Shown here: positions 7,093 through 16,000 of the stretch, in pieces
How positions within the stretch are numbered: the first letter of the stretch is position 1
How the letters are laid out: each line of letters starts with the position of its first letter
Source of the DNA: Streptomyces sp. NRRL B-1140
GTDB taxonomy: Bacteria > Actinomycetota > Actinomycetes > Streptomycetales > Streptomycetaceae
DNA: 29,512 nt
Reading direction: 5' to 3'
NCBI RefSeq assembly: GCF_001280065.1
Contig: NZ_LGEA01000120.1
Span: 1-29,512 of the forward strand
Notes under the pieces: generated by a model
Database searches by the model: none
What the model saw: only the letters and a program-made list of their open reading frames with translations
What the model was told of the DNA's origin: nothing
Program-made: the position numbers and the translations under genes

Positions 7093-8010
7093 GTGCTCGA
7101 CCTCCAGCGGCTGCGTGCCCTGCACGCCGTCTCCGTGCACGGCACCGTCGGCGCCGCCGCGCTCGCGCTCGGGTACACGCCCTCCGCGGTGTCCCAGCAG
7201 ATCGCCAAGCTGGAGCGGGAGACCCGGACGGTTCTGCTGGAGCGGGAGGGGCGGGGTGTCCGGCTCACCGACGAGGCCCGGCAGCTGGTATCGGCCGCGC
7301 AGGAGTTGCTGGCCATCGTGGAGCGCGCCGAGACCGAGCTGGAGGAGCGGCGGGGCCGGCCTTCGGGGCGGCTGACCGTCGCCGCGTTCGCGTCGGCGGC
7401 ACGCGGGCTGATGCCGGGCGTGCTGGCCGAGCTGGGCCGCCGGCATCCCGCCCTGGACGCCCGGCTCTCGGAGGTCGACCCGCACCTGTCCGTCGACCTG
7501 GTGGCGAAGGGGGCCGTCGACCTCGTCGTCGCGCACGACTGGGACATCGCGCCGCTGCCCGCCCCGCCGGGCCTGGAGCAGGCGGTCATCGGGAACGACC
7601 TGTGCGATCTGCTCGTCCCCGAGGGGCACCCGTTCGCCGGGCGGGCCGCCGTACGACGGGAGGAGCTGGGCGGGGAGCGGTGGATCTGCCAGCCGCCGGG
7701 GCGGGTCTGCCACGACTGGCTGCTGCGGACGCTGCGCGCGGCCGGGCACGAGCCGGACATCGTCCACCAGGCCGACGAGAATCCCACCCTCGTGGCCCTG
7801 GTCGCGGCCGGGCTCGGGGTCGCGCTGATCCCGCGGCTCGGGCGCGGGCCGCTGCCCGCCGGGGTGGTGGAGGTGCCGCTCGACCCGATGCCGGTGCGGC
7901 GGCTGTACGCGCTGTGGCGGACCGGGGCGGCCCGGCGTCCGGCCATCGTGGAAACCGTACGGGTGCTCGGTGAGCAGTGGCCGGAAGTGGCGGCTCATCC
8001 GCCCCGTTGA
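7093..8010 (+). CDS. LysR-family transcriptional regulator
   Basis: A 305-residue regulator of normal LysR length. The winged helix-turn-helix is at the N-terminus (LDLQRLRALHAVSVHGTVGAAA, then GYTPSAVSQQIAKLERE), followed by the linker helix and an effector domain starting at SGRLTVAAFASAARGLMP. The GTG at 7093 is chosen because GGAAGGGA lies 5 bases upstream and the start gives the canonical short N-terminus; the ATG at 7060 would add 11 residues without a ribosome site. It is divergent from the EamA exporter, which is its most likely target, together with its own promoter through the dyad at 7024-7045. Its effector is unknown. Confidence 0.92.
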   Translation: MLDLQRLRALHAVSVHGTVGAAALALGYTPSAVSQQIAKLERETRTVLLEREGRGVRLTDEARQLVSAAQELLAIVERAETELEERRGRPSGRLTVAAFASAARGLMPGVLAELGRRHPALDARLSEVDPHLSVDLVAKGAVDLVVAHDWDIAPLPAPPGLEQAVIGNDLCDLLVPEGHPFAGRAAVRREELGGERWICQPPGRVCHDWLLRTLRAAGHEPDIVHQADENPTLVALVAAGLGVALIPRLGRGPLPAGVVEVPLDPMPVRRLYALWRTGAARRPAIVETVRVLGEQWPEVAAHPPR

Positions 8011-8255
8011 CCTCCTGCTTCCCCGTGCGTCCCGACTTGCGGAAATCCGGGCCGAGTCGGGAACCCGGGGCGGACCGGCCCCGTCCAATCGCAGGCCTCC
8101 GGAGAGTCACCACGGTGCGGTGTCGGCCCTCGCCACTGGCTGCGATCGCTGACCACCCTCTCCGCCGTACCGCGGCCGGCGGCACCCGCCGCCATCGGCG
8201 CGCCCCCCTCCAACCGCGCCGGTGGCGGCCCCTTCCCCGGCCGCTGCGCGTTGTC

Positions 8256-8284
8256 TTGACTGGCAGAAACTTCCCGGATATTCG
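8256..8284 (+). promoter_or_regulatory. Candidate promoter of the GH3 gene
   Basis: TTGACT at 8256-8261 is a good -35 element; GATATT (8277-8282, 15-base spacing) or TATTCG (8279-8284, 17-base spacing) could be the -10. The left arm of the 9-bp inverted repeat lies between the two elements, so a bound regulator would block RNA polymerase. Confidence 0.45.
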
Positions 8285-8302
8285 TGACCTCTTGGAAGTT
8301 TC
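8266..8302. promoter_or_regulatory. Widely spaced 9-bp inverted repeat, likely operator
   Basis: GAAACTTCC (8266-8274) and GGAAGTTTC (8294-8302) are perfect reverse complements with centres 28 bp apart. The right copy is itself part of the short palindrome GGAA-GT-TTCC. Such GAAA/TTTC dyads are common operators of LacI- and ROK-type sugar regulators in Streptomyces, but the regulator is not in this window. Confidence 0.6.
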
Positions 8303-8343
8303 CTTCAGTGGATCCGAGCGGATCACCTCCGGAAGGAGCGCAC

Positions 8344-10176
8344 GTGCACGACACCGGCACGGGAAGCACGGGAAACACCGCTCAGCCCTCCAGACGTACC
8401 GTCCTCGCCGCCACGGCCGGGGTCACCGCCGCCCTCGCGGCCCCCGGGCCCGCGCAGGCCGCCGCCCCGGACGACAGCCGACTGCACGCCCTCCTCTCCC
8501 GCATGACGCTTCAGGAGAAGGTCGGCCAGCTCTTCGTCATGCGGGTCTACGGCCACTCGGCCACCGTCCCCGACCAGGCCGACATCGACGCCAACCTCAA
8601 GGAGATCGGGGTCCGCACGGCGGCCGAGCTGGTGGCGAAGTACCGGGTCGGCGGCATCATCTACTTCACCTGGGCGCACAACACCCGCGACCCGCACCAG
8701 ATCGCCGAGCTGTCCAACGGCATCCAGAAGGCCTCCCTGGAGCTGCCGCGCGGGCTGCCCGTGCTCATCTCCACCGACCAGGAGCACGGGATCGTCGCCC
8801 GGGTGGGCGTGCCCGCGACGCTGTTCCCGGGGGCCATGGCCGTGGGCGCGGGCGGGTCGCGCTCCGACGCCCGTACCCTCGGGCGGATCGCGGGCGCCGA
8901 GCTGCGGGCGATGGGCATCCGGCAGGACTACTCCCCCGTGGCCGACGTGAACGTCAACCCGGCCAACCCGGTCATCGGCGTACGGTCGTTCGGCGCCGAT
9001 CCGCGGGCGGTGTCCGCGCTGGTGGCCGCCGAGGTCGCCGGGTACCAGGGGTCCGGGGTCGCCGCGACCGCCAAGCACTTCCCCGGGCACGGGGACACCA
9101 ATGTCGACAGCCACACCGGCTTCCCCACCATCACGCACAGCCGGGAGCTGTGGGAGAAGCTCGACGCACCACCGTTCAAGGCGGCGATCGCCGCCGGTAT
9201 CGACTCGATCATGACCGCGCACCTGATGGTCCCGGCCCTCGACGGCTCCGGCGACCCGGCCACCCTCTCCCGCCCGATCCTCACCGGCATCCTGCGCGAA
9301 CGCCTCGGCTACGACGGGGTCGTGGTCACCGACTCCCTCGGCATGGAGGGCGTACGGACCAAGTACGGCGACGCCCGGGTGCCGGTGCTCGCGCTGAAGG
9401 CGGGCGTGGACCAGTTGCTCAACCCGCCCGACCTGGACCTCGCGTGGAACGCCGTCCTGACGGCCGTGCGCGAGGGCGAGCTCACGGAGGCCCGGCTCGA
9501 CGCATCGATCCTGCGGGTGCTGCGGCTGAAGTCCAGGCTGGGACTGTTCCGTTCGCCGTACGTCGGCCACGGCGGTGTGGACCGGACCGTCGGGACCCGG
9601 GCGCATCGGGCCGCGGCCGACCGGATCGCCGAGCGGACCACCACGCTGCTCGTCAACGAGGGACGGCTGCTGCCCCTGTCGCGGCGCCGGTACCCCAAGG
9701 TGCTGGTCGTCGGCGCGGATCCGGCCTCGCCGTCGGGCACGACCGGCCCGCCCACGGGCGTGCTCGCGGGCGCGCTGAACGAACTGGGCTTCACCGCCAC
9801 GGCCCTGTCCACCGGTACGGCCCCTTCGGCGGCCACCATCGCCGAGGCGGTCGCCGCGGCGCGGGAGGCGGACGCGGTGGTGGCCGCCACGTACAACGTC
9901 ACCGCGGGCAGCAGCCAGAAGACGCTGGTGGACCAGCTCGTGGCGACCGGGAGGCCGGTCGCCGCGGTGGCGATCCGCAATCCGTACGACGTGGCCCGGC
10001 TGCCGTCCGTGCGGGCCTGTCTGGCCGCCTACTCCTGGACCGACGTCGAACTGCGGGCCGCCGCACAGGTGATCGCCGGGCGGGTGAGGCCGCGCGGGAA
10101 ACTGCCGGTGCCGGTGCAACGGGCGGATGATCCGGAACAGGTGCTGTACCCCATCGGCTACGGACTGTCGTACTAG
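8344..10176 (+). CDS. Tat-exported glycoside hydrolase family 3, NagZ-like beta-N-acetylglucosaminidase
   Basis: A 610-residue enzyme that probably removes terminal beta-N-acetylglucosamine from chitin fragments or cell-wall muropeptides outside the cell. The N-terminus carries a twin-arginine signal (SRRTVL, residues 16-21) and hydrophobic core ending near AQAAA, so export as a folded protein is expected. The GH3 barrel has KHFPGHGDTNVDSH (244-257), whose D255-x-H257 dyad is the NagZ-type acid/base, and D330 in VVVTDSLGM is the expected nucleophile. A second C-terminal domain of about 200 residues follows, as in two-domain Gram-positive NagZ. The GTG at 8344 follows GGAAGGAG by 5 bases; it excludes 20 upstream residues that would hide the Tat signal. 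The gene stands alone with a dyad in its promoter. Specificity for GlcNAc rests on the DxH motif. Confidence 0.92.
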   Translation: MHDTGTGSTGNTAQPSRRTVLAATAGVTAALAAPGPAQAAAPDDSRLHALLSRMTLQEKVGQLFVMRVYGHSATVPDQADIDANLKEIGVRTAAELVAKYRVGGIIYFTWAHNTRDPHQIAELSNGIQKASLELPRGLPVLISTDQEHGIVARVGVPATLFPGAMAVGAGGSRSDARTLGRIAGAELRAMGIRQDYSPVADVNVNPANPVIGVRSFGADPRAVSALVAAEVAGYQGSGVAATAKHFPGHGDTNVDSHTGFPTITHSRELWEKLDAPPFKAAIAAGIDSIMTAHLMVPALDGSGDPATLSRPILTGILRERLGYDGVVVTDSLGMEGVRTKYGDARVPVLALKAGVDQLLNPPDLDLAWNAVLTAVREGELTEARLDASILRVLRLKSRLGLFRSPYVGHGGVDRTVGTRAHRAAADRIAERTTTLLVNEGRLLPLSRRRYPKVLVVGADPASPSGTTGPPTGVLAGALNELGFTATALSTGTAPSAATIAEAVAAAREADAVVAATYNVTAGSSQKTLVDQLVATGRPVAAVAIRNPYDVARLPSVRACLAAYSWTDVELRAAAQVIAGRVRPRGKLPVPVQRADDPEQVLYPIGYGLSY

Positions 10177-10289
10177 AGGTACGCCAAGAACCGTGCGCAC
10201 CACCCCCAACGTGCGCAAACCGCCCTGTGTGCCTGGCGTGTGCCCGCTACGGCGCGTCACGCTGGGCGAGCACACTCGGGGGGACGGCG

Positions 10290-10946
10290 ATGCGTCAGCG
10301 AAGTCTTGTGGGGGTGGTCTGCGGGCTCCTGGTCCTGATCGGAGCGCTGCTGACCGGCTGTCAGAGTCCGTCGGAAGGCGTGGCGGAGGACGGCCGGCTG
10401 GGAGGGCCGGGGACCGGCAGGGCCGCCACGGCGTCGCCGGTGCCGACCCGGCCCGCCGGGTACGGGGCGGTGTTCCTGGCGGTCGGCGAGTGCTCCTCGT
10501 TCGGTACGACGAGCTTCACCGAGGTGCCGTGCACCGGCGAGCGGGCGGCGGCCCGGGTCGCGGCGCGGCACGACGGCACGGTGCGGGACGGACCACGCTG
10601 CCCGCCGGACACCGACTTCGTGCTGCACATCAGCGAGCAGCGGCCCGCGTTCGACGAGGACGGCGACGGGGTGGTCCCGCAGGGCTACGCCTGTATGCGC
10701 AACCTCCAGCCGCCGCACCCGGGCGACCCGGGCGGCGGGGGCGGACCCCGCACGATCGTCGGTGACTGCGTCTACGACTCCGGCGAAGGGCAGGTGCGCG
10801 AGACCGCCTGCGACGGCACCGGCGAACGGCGGCCGCAGTACAAGGTGGTCCGGGCGGTCGCCGAGCGGGCCGACTGCCCCGGCCCGACCGCCCTGTACGT
10901 CCGGCTGGGCGGGAAGCGGCCCGTGGGATGCGCCCGGCCGCTGTGA
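10290..10946 (+). CDS. Lipoprotein with two LppU/SCO3897-like modules
   Basis: A 218-residue predicted lipoprotein. The ATG at 10290 follows GGGGA, and residues 1-23 form a signal with the lipobox LLTGC, so the mature protein is anchored at the outer face of the membrane by Cys. After a Gly/Pro/Thr-rich linker come two similar modules, each starting VGxC and containing a second conserved Cys in xxxxC(T/D)G: VGECSSFGTTSFTEVPC and VGDCVYDSGEGQVRETAC, each followed by a valine-rich strand and a Cys-Pro. This pattern resembles the LppU/SCO3897 (septum-formation-like) family as I remember it. Function is unknown. It lies between the GH3 gene and a convergent peptidase, and its stop codon is inside a perfect hairpin. 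Confidence 0.8.
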   Translation: MRQRSLVGVVCGLLVLIGALLTGCQSPSEGVAEDGRLGGPGTGRAATASPVPTRPAGYGAVFLAVGECSSFGTTSFTEVPCTGERAAARVAARHDGTVRDGPRCPPDTDFVLHISEQRPAFDEDGDGVVPQGYACMRNLQPPHPGDPGGGGGPRTIVGDCVYDSGEGQVRETACDGTGERRPQYKVVRAVAERADCPGPTALYVRLGGKRPVGCARPL

Positions 10947-10957
10947 GCGGCCGGGCG
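10931..10957. terminator. Bidirectional hairpin containing a stop codon
   Basis: CGCCCGGCCGCT (10931-10942) pairs perfectly over 12 bp with AGCGGCCGGGCG (10946-10957), loop GTG. The lipoprotein stop TGA (10944-10946) lies in the loop and right arm. A second small hairpin, GGCAC-TCGG-GTGCC (10962-10975), abuts the convergent peptidase stop. Together they should terminate both converging transcripts. Confidence 0.75.
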
Positions 10958-10975
10958 CTGCGGCACTCGGGTGCC

Positions 10976-12412
10976 TTACGGGCGCAGCGTCATCTCACGC
11001 TGCACGTCCCGCTTGTCGAGCTTGGCGTCGAACGTCGCCAGCGGCTTCGCCGCCTGCGGGTCGGCCTGCACCGCGCCGGGGGCGACACCGGCCCAGTCGA
11101 GGATGCGGGCGGTGGCGAGGGCCTTCTGCTCGGGCACGAGACCCGCGACGTTGGCGCCGTGGTTCATGCCGGGGGCGGTGAAGACGTAGGAGTCCTTCGC
11201 GCCCTTGCCGACGCGGAACGGCTCCGCGCCCCACGGGTCGTTCTGGCCGTAGACGAACAGCATGTGGCGGGCGTTGTGCCGGACCCAGGTGTCCACGTCG
11301 CGCATCGCCGACGGCTGGAACTTCATCGGGATGTCCCGGGGGACGAAGTTCCGCGGCGGCTGGTAGCCGTAGCGGATGTACCGCTTCTCGACGTGCGGGA
11401 AGTGGATGGTCGGCGCGCCGAGCTGGGTGCCGGCCTGGTAGTAGTACGGCGTGTAGGTGGTCAGGCCCTGGTCGGCGTAGGCGGAGAAGCCGGAGATGGT
11501 GTCGACGGAGTCCCAGATCGCGTCGTCGGTGGCGTTCTTCGCGTCGGCCGGGATCTGGTCGCAGTCGGACAGCAGGCTGTACTGCCAGAAGCCCCACACG
11601 TAGTCGAGGACGGTGGCCTCGTAGGCCTTGTCCAGGCTGCCGATGGTGGTGAAGGTGAGGCCGTTCTCCTCGGCGTAGGCCGCGTACTTCTTCTCCAGCG
11701 GCTCGCGGCGCACCAGCGCCTCGCGCTGCACGGCGTTCAGCCGGTCGCGGCACTCCTTGGTGCCGACGCGCGCGAAGAAGCGGTCGTAGGCCGAGTCCTC
11801 GTTGTTCACCACGTCGTTGGGGGCGACGTAGGCGACGACGCCGTCCATGTCCCGCGGGTAGAAGCGCTCGTAGTAGGTGGCGGTCATGCCGCCCTTGGAG
11901 CCGCCCGTGGAGATCCACTTCTTGGAGTAGATGCCCTTCAGCGCCTTGAAGACGCGGTGCTGGTCGCTGGCGGCCTGCCAGATGTCCAGCTTGGACCAGT
12001 CGGCCGGGGCGGGCCGGGACGGGGTGAAGAAGCGGTACTCCAGGGAGACCTGGTTGCCGTCCACGATCTGGGTGGGCTCGCTGCGGCGGGGCGTCGTGGA
12101 GACGTTGTAGCCGCTGGTGAAGAACACCGTCGGGCGCGAGACGTCCTTGTGCAGCAGGGTGATGCGCTGCTGGAACGTGCCCTTGGAGGGCTTCCTGTGG
12201 TCGACCGGCTGCGTGTAGTTCAGGACGAAGAAGCGGTAGCCGGTGTACGGCTTCTCCTCCACCAGGCTCATGCCCGGTATGGAGAGCAGTCTCTCCTTGA
12301 TGTCGGTGGTGCTGTCGGTGCCGGCGGCGTCGGCGGCGGTGGCCGCTCCCGCCGTGCCCAGTGTGCCTATGAGCACCGTGAGCGCCAGCAGCCATCTGAG
12401 CGCCTTGCGCAT
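10976..12412 (-). CDS. Secreted S37-family peptidase (prolyl tri/tetrapeptidyl aminopeptidase type)
   Basis: A 478-residue exported serine peptidase. The first ~27 residues form a Sec signal peptide (MRKALRW, hydrophobic LLALTVLIGTLGTAGAA, then TAADAAG). The catalytic serine is S172 in the nucleophile elbow STGGSKGG, with the aspartate expected in YGQNDPWGAEPF and the histidine in PGMNHGAN near the C-terminus, in alpha/beta-hydrolase order. This layout and length match peptidase family S37 of Streptomyces, whose studied members release tri- or tetrapeptides from the N-terminus after proline. The ATG at 12412 is preferred over GTG 12418 because GGGGAG lies 5 bases before it. It probably digests extracellular protein for nutrition. 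Substrate preference is inferred from the family. Confidence 0.88.
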   Translation of the reverse strand: MRKALRWLLALTVLIGTLGTAGAATAADAAGTDSTTDIKERLLSIPGMSLVEEKPYTGYRFFVLNYTQPVDHRKPSKGTFQQRITLLHKDVSRPTVFFTSGYNVSTTPRRSEPTQIVDGNQVSLEYRFFTPSRPAPADWSKLDIWQAASDQHRVFKALKGIYSKKWISTGGSKGGMTATYYERFYPRDMDGVVAYVAPNDVVNNEDSAYDRFFARVGTKECRDRLNAVQREALVRREPLEKKYAAYAEENGLTFTTIGSLDKAYEATVLDYVWGFWQYSLLSDCDQIPADAKNATDDAIWDSVDTISGFSAYADQGLTTYTPYYYQAGTQLGAPTIHFPHVEKRYIRYGYQPPRNFVPRDIPMKFQPSAMRDVDTWVRHNARHMLFVYGQNDPWGAEPFRVGKGAKDSYVFTAPGMNHGANVAGLVPEQKALATARILDWAGVAPGAVQADPQAAKPLATFDAKLDKRDVQREMTLRP

Positions 12413-12526
12413 GCGCACTCCCCTGTGAGACAGATGTGCGCCGGAAGCTAGCGGACCAACTCACCGGAGCACCAGGGGACATAGGGAAAACCCTGTGCGC
12501 GGGGGCGTGTTACGGGGGGCGCGGCG

Positions 12527-12919
12527 TCAGCAGAGGATCCAGCCGGAGCTGAACTTCCCTCTGCCGGCCCGGCCCTTGAGCCAGACGCAGCGGCGCCCGG
12601 CGTGCACGATCACCGGGCCCGCGTGGTGACCGTACTGGCCCAGGTCCACGACGGGCCGGTTGCCGCGCGCCTGCACGCTGACCGACATCGTGCGCTTGGC
12701 GCCCGGCCTCTTGGTGAGGGTGACGGCGCAGACGTAGCCGCCCCGTTTGTAGACGAGCACGGTCCCGGTGGCGAACGGCAGGGTGCGGACCTTGCGCCCG
12801 GGGCAGAGCGCGTAGGCCGCGGCCTGTGCCTCGCCCGGGGCCGCGACGGCGAGCAGCCCGGAGGCGGTCAGCACGGCCAGCCCGAGCGCGAGCCGCCGGC
12901 GTATCGCTCCACTGTGCAC
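12527..12919 (-). CDS. Small secreted cysteine-containing protein, unknown function
   Basis: A 130-residue protein starting at GTG 12919, which is preceded at 6 bases by GGAGG; an in-frame ATG at 13033 would add 38 residues and hide the signal peptide. The N-terminus (IRRRLALGLAVLTASGLLAVA, cleavage around AQAAA at 31-35) is a Sec signal. The mature part is about 95 residues, basic, with four cysteines that could form two disulfides (one near CPGRK, one in GYVCAVTL, one in RRCVWLKG, one at the last residue). It is predicted to be mostly beta strand. Similar small basic secreted proteins are common in Streptomyces, but I do not recognise a named family. It is on the same strand as the peptidase 114 bases downstream; joint transcription is possible. 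Confidence 0.75.
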   Translation of the reverse strand: MHSGAIRRRLALGLAVLTASGLLAVAAPGEAQAAAYALCPGRKVRTLPFATGTVLVYKRGGYVCAVTLTKRPGAKRTMSVSVQARGNRPVVDLGQYGHHAGPVIVHAGRRCVWLKGRAGRGKFSSGWILC

Positions 12920-12954
12920 TGTCGTCCTCCCGTACCGCGTCCACCGCGACCATC

Positions 12955-12998
12955 GGCGTACGCCGGGGCGGAGTCCCCCGCGAACATCGGCGTACGCC
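12955..12998. promoter_or_regulatory. Two copies of the palindrome GGCGTACGCC
   Basis: The 14-mer CATCGGCGTACGCC occurs at 12951-12964 and 12985-12998. Each copy contains the perfect 10-bp palindrome GGCGTACGCC (12955-12964 and 12989-12998), 34 bp apart. They lie 36 and 70 bases upstream of the small secreted protein start, suggesting a pair of operators for a dimeric regulator. Confidence 0.55.
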
Positions 12999-13061
12999 TG
13001 TACGGACGCATGACGTATGTCGGACGGTTGCACGAGCGTGATGAGAACGCGCTCACCGCTC

Positions 13062-16000
13062 TCAGCGGGACGCGCCGACCGGCTCCTCCGGCTCCGCCGC
13101 GCCGATGAACGTCCGCCACAGCTCCGCGTACCGCCCGCCGCGCGCGAGCAGTTCCTCGTGCGTGCCGTCCTCGGCGACCCGGCCGTGGTCCATGACGACG
13201 ACCCGGTCGGCGCGGGCGGCGGTGGTGAGGCGGTGGGCGACGACGAGGGTGGTGCGGCGGCCGGCGAGCCGGTCGGTGGCCTGGTTGACCTGGGCCTCCG
13301 TGGCCAGGTCCAGGGCGGCCGTGGCCTCGTCGAGCAGCAGCACGTCCGGGTCGACCAGCTCGGCGCGGGCCAGCGCGATCAGCTGGCGCTGACCGGCGGA
13401 CAGATTGCGCCCGCGCTCGGCGACCTCGTGGAGGTAGCCGCCCTCCAGGGTGGCGATCATGTCGTGCGCGCCGACCGCGCGGGCCGCCGCCTCGACCTCG
13501 GCGTCGGTGGCGGCGGGACGGCCGTAGGCGATGGCGTCGCGGACGGTGCCCTGGAAGAGGTACGCCTCCTGCGGGACGACCCCCAGCCGGTGCCGGTACG
13601 AGGTGAGGTCCAGGTCCCGCAGGTCGGTGCCGTCGACGGTGACCCGGCCGCCGGTGGGGTCGTAGAAGCGGGCGACGAGCTTGACCAGGGTCGACTTGCC
13701 CGCGCCGGTCTCGCCGACGAAGGCGACGGTCTGCCCGGCCGGGATGCGCAGGTCGACCCCGCCGAGGGCCTCTTCGTCGGTCCCGTAGGCGAAGTGCACG
13801 TCCTCGAAGGCGATGTCGCCGCGCAGCGACAGCACCTCCAGGGGCGTGTCGGCGGACTTCGTCGACGTCGGCTCCCGGAGCAGCTCCTGGATGCGCCCCA
13901 GCGACACGGTCGCCTGCTGGTAGCCGTCGAAGACCTGGGAGAGCTGCTGCACGGGCGCGAAGAACAGGTCGATGTAGAGCAGGTACGCCACCAGCGAGCC
14001 GATGGCGAGGGTCCCGTCGTCGACCCGGGCCCCGCCCACGATCAGCACGGCCGCGGCGGCCACCGACGACAGGAACTGCACGAACGGGAAGTACACGGAG
14101 ATCAGCCACTGGCCCCGGATGCGGGCCGCACGGTAGTCGGCACTGCGCTCGGTGAACCGCCGCCCGCCGTCCCGCTCGCGCCGGAATGCCTGCACGATCC
14201 GCAGCCCCGAGACCGACTCCTGGAGGTCGGCGTTGACCACCGACACGCGTTCGCGGGCCAGCTCGTAGGCCTTCACGCTCGCGCGGCGGAAGAAGAACGT
14301 GGCGATGATCAGCGGCGGCAGCGTCGCGAAGACGACCAGTGCGAGCTGCACGTCGATCACGAGCAGCGCGACCATGATCCCGAAGAACGTGACGACCGAG
14401 ACGAAGGCCGTGACCAGGCCCGTCTGCAGGAACGTCGACAGCGCGTCGACGTCGGTCGTCATCCGGGTCATGATCCGGCCGGTCAGCTCGCGCTCGTAGT
14501 AGTCGAGCCCCAGGCGCTGGAGCTGGGCGAAGATCTTCAGCCGGAGCGAGTACAGGACGCGCTCGCCGGTGCGCCCGGTCATCCGGGTCTCGCCGATCTG
14601 GGCCGCCCACTGCACGACGACCGTCAGCAGCCCCAGCAGGGCCGCCGCCCACACGGCGCCGAGCGCGGCCTCGGTGACGCCCGAGTCGATGCCGTGCCGG
14701 ATCAGCACCGGCAGCAGCAGGCCCATCCCGGCGTCGGTGGCGACCAGGGCGAGACTGATCAGCAGCGGCAGTCCGAAGCCGCGCAGCAGCCGGCGCAGGC
14801 CGTAGGAGTCCTCCGGCTGGACGGCCTTCGCCTCGTCGACGTCGGGGACGTCGGTGGCCGGGGGCAGCGCCTCGACCTGGGCGAGCAGCTCGGGGGTGGC
14901 GGGGCTCTCCGCGAGGGCGGTGTCCTTGCGCTCGCGGTCGCCGGTCCACAGCCTGGGGGTGACCCCGCGCTCGGCGTCGAACTCGGCGTCCAGCTCGTCC
15001 CGGACGGAGGTGTCCTCCTGCGGGCAGGCCGGCTGGGTGTGGCCGGGGGAGACCGCGCCCAGCTCGTCGGGGTCGGTGAGCAGGCGCCGGTAGAGGGCGG
15101 ACCGCTCCTGGAGTTCCTCGTGGGTGCCGATGTCAGCCAGGCGGCCGCCGTCCAGGACGGCGATGCGGTCGGCGAGGTTCAGGGTGGAGCGGCGGTGGGC
15201 GATCAGCAGGGTGGTGCGGCCCCGCATGACGCCCTTCAGGGCCTCGTGGATCTCGTGCTCGACCCGCGCGTCCACGGCGGAGGTGGCGTCGTCCAGGACC
15301 AGCAGGCGCGGGTCGCTGAGGATGGCGCGGGCGAGGGCGACGCGCTGGCGCTGGCCGCCGGAGAGGGTGAGGCCGTGCTCGCCGACGGTGGTGTCGTAGC
15401 CCTCGGGCAGCTCGGTGATGAAACGGTCCGCCTGGGCGGCGCGGGCGGCCTTCTCGATCTCCTCGAAGGTGGCGTCCGGGCGGCCGTAGGCGATGTTGTT
15501 GCGGACCGTGTCGGAGAAGAGGAACGAGTCCTCCGGGACCAGGCCGATCGCCGCCCGCAGGGACTGAAGGGACAGCTCGCGCACGTCGTGGCCGCCGACC
15601 AGGACGGCCCCGCGGCTGACGTCGTAGAAGCGCGGCAGCAGCAGGGAGACGGTGGATTTGCCGGAGCCGGAGGAACCGACGACGGCAAGCGTCTCGCCCG
15701 GGCGGATCTCGAAGCTCAGCCCGTCGAGGACCGGGCGGTCGGCGTCGTAGCCGAAGGAGACGTCGTCGAACTCGACCGTCGCGGGGGCGTCGGCGGGCAG
15801 GTCCTTGTGGCCGTCCTCGATCGACGGCTCGGTGTCGATCAGCTCCAGGACGCGCTCGGTGCCGGCCCGGGCCTGCTGGCCGACGGTGAGCACCACCGCG
15901 AGCATGCGGACCGGGCCGACCAGCTGGGCGAGATAGGTGGAGAAGGCGACGAACGTGCCGAGCGTGATGTGCCCGCGCACCGCCAGCCAGCCGCCGAGGG

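Larger units (their letters stand above)
8011..8343. other. Intergenic region upstream of the GH3 gene
   Basis: There are 333 bases without a supported gene. The first ~240 bases show no clear element. The last 90 contain a promoter-like pair, a widely spaced perfect inverted repeat (8266-8302) and a strong ribosome site GGAAGGAG at 8331-8338. Confidence 0.6.
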
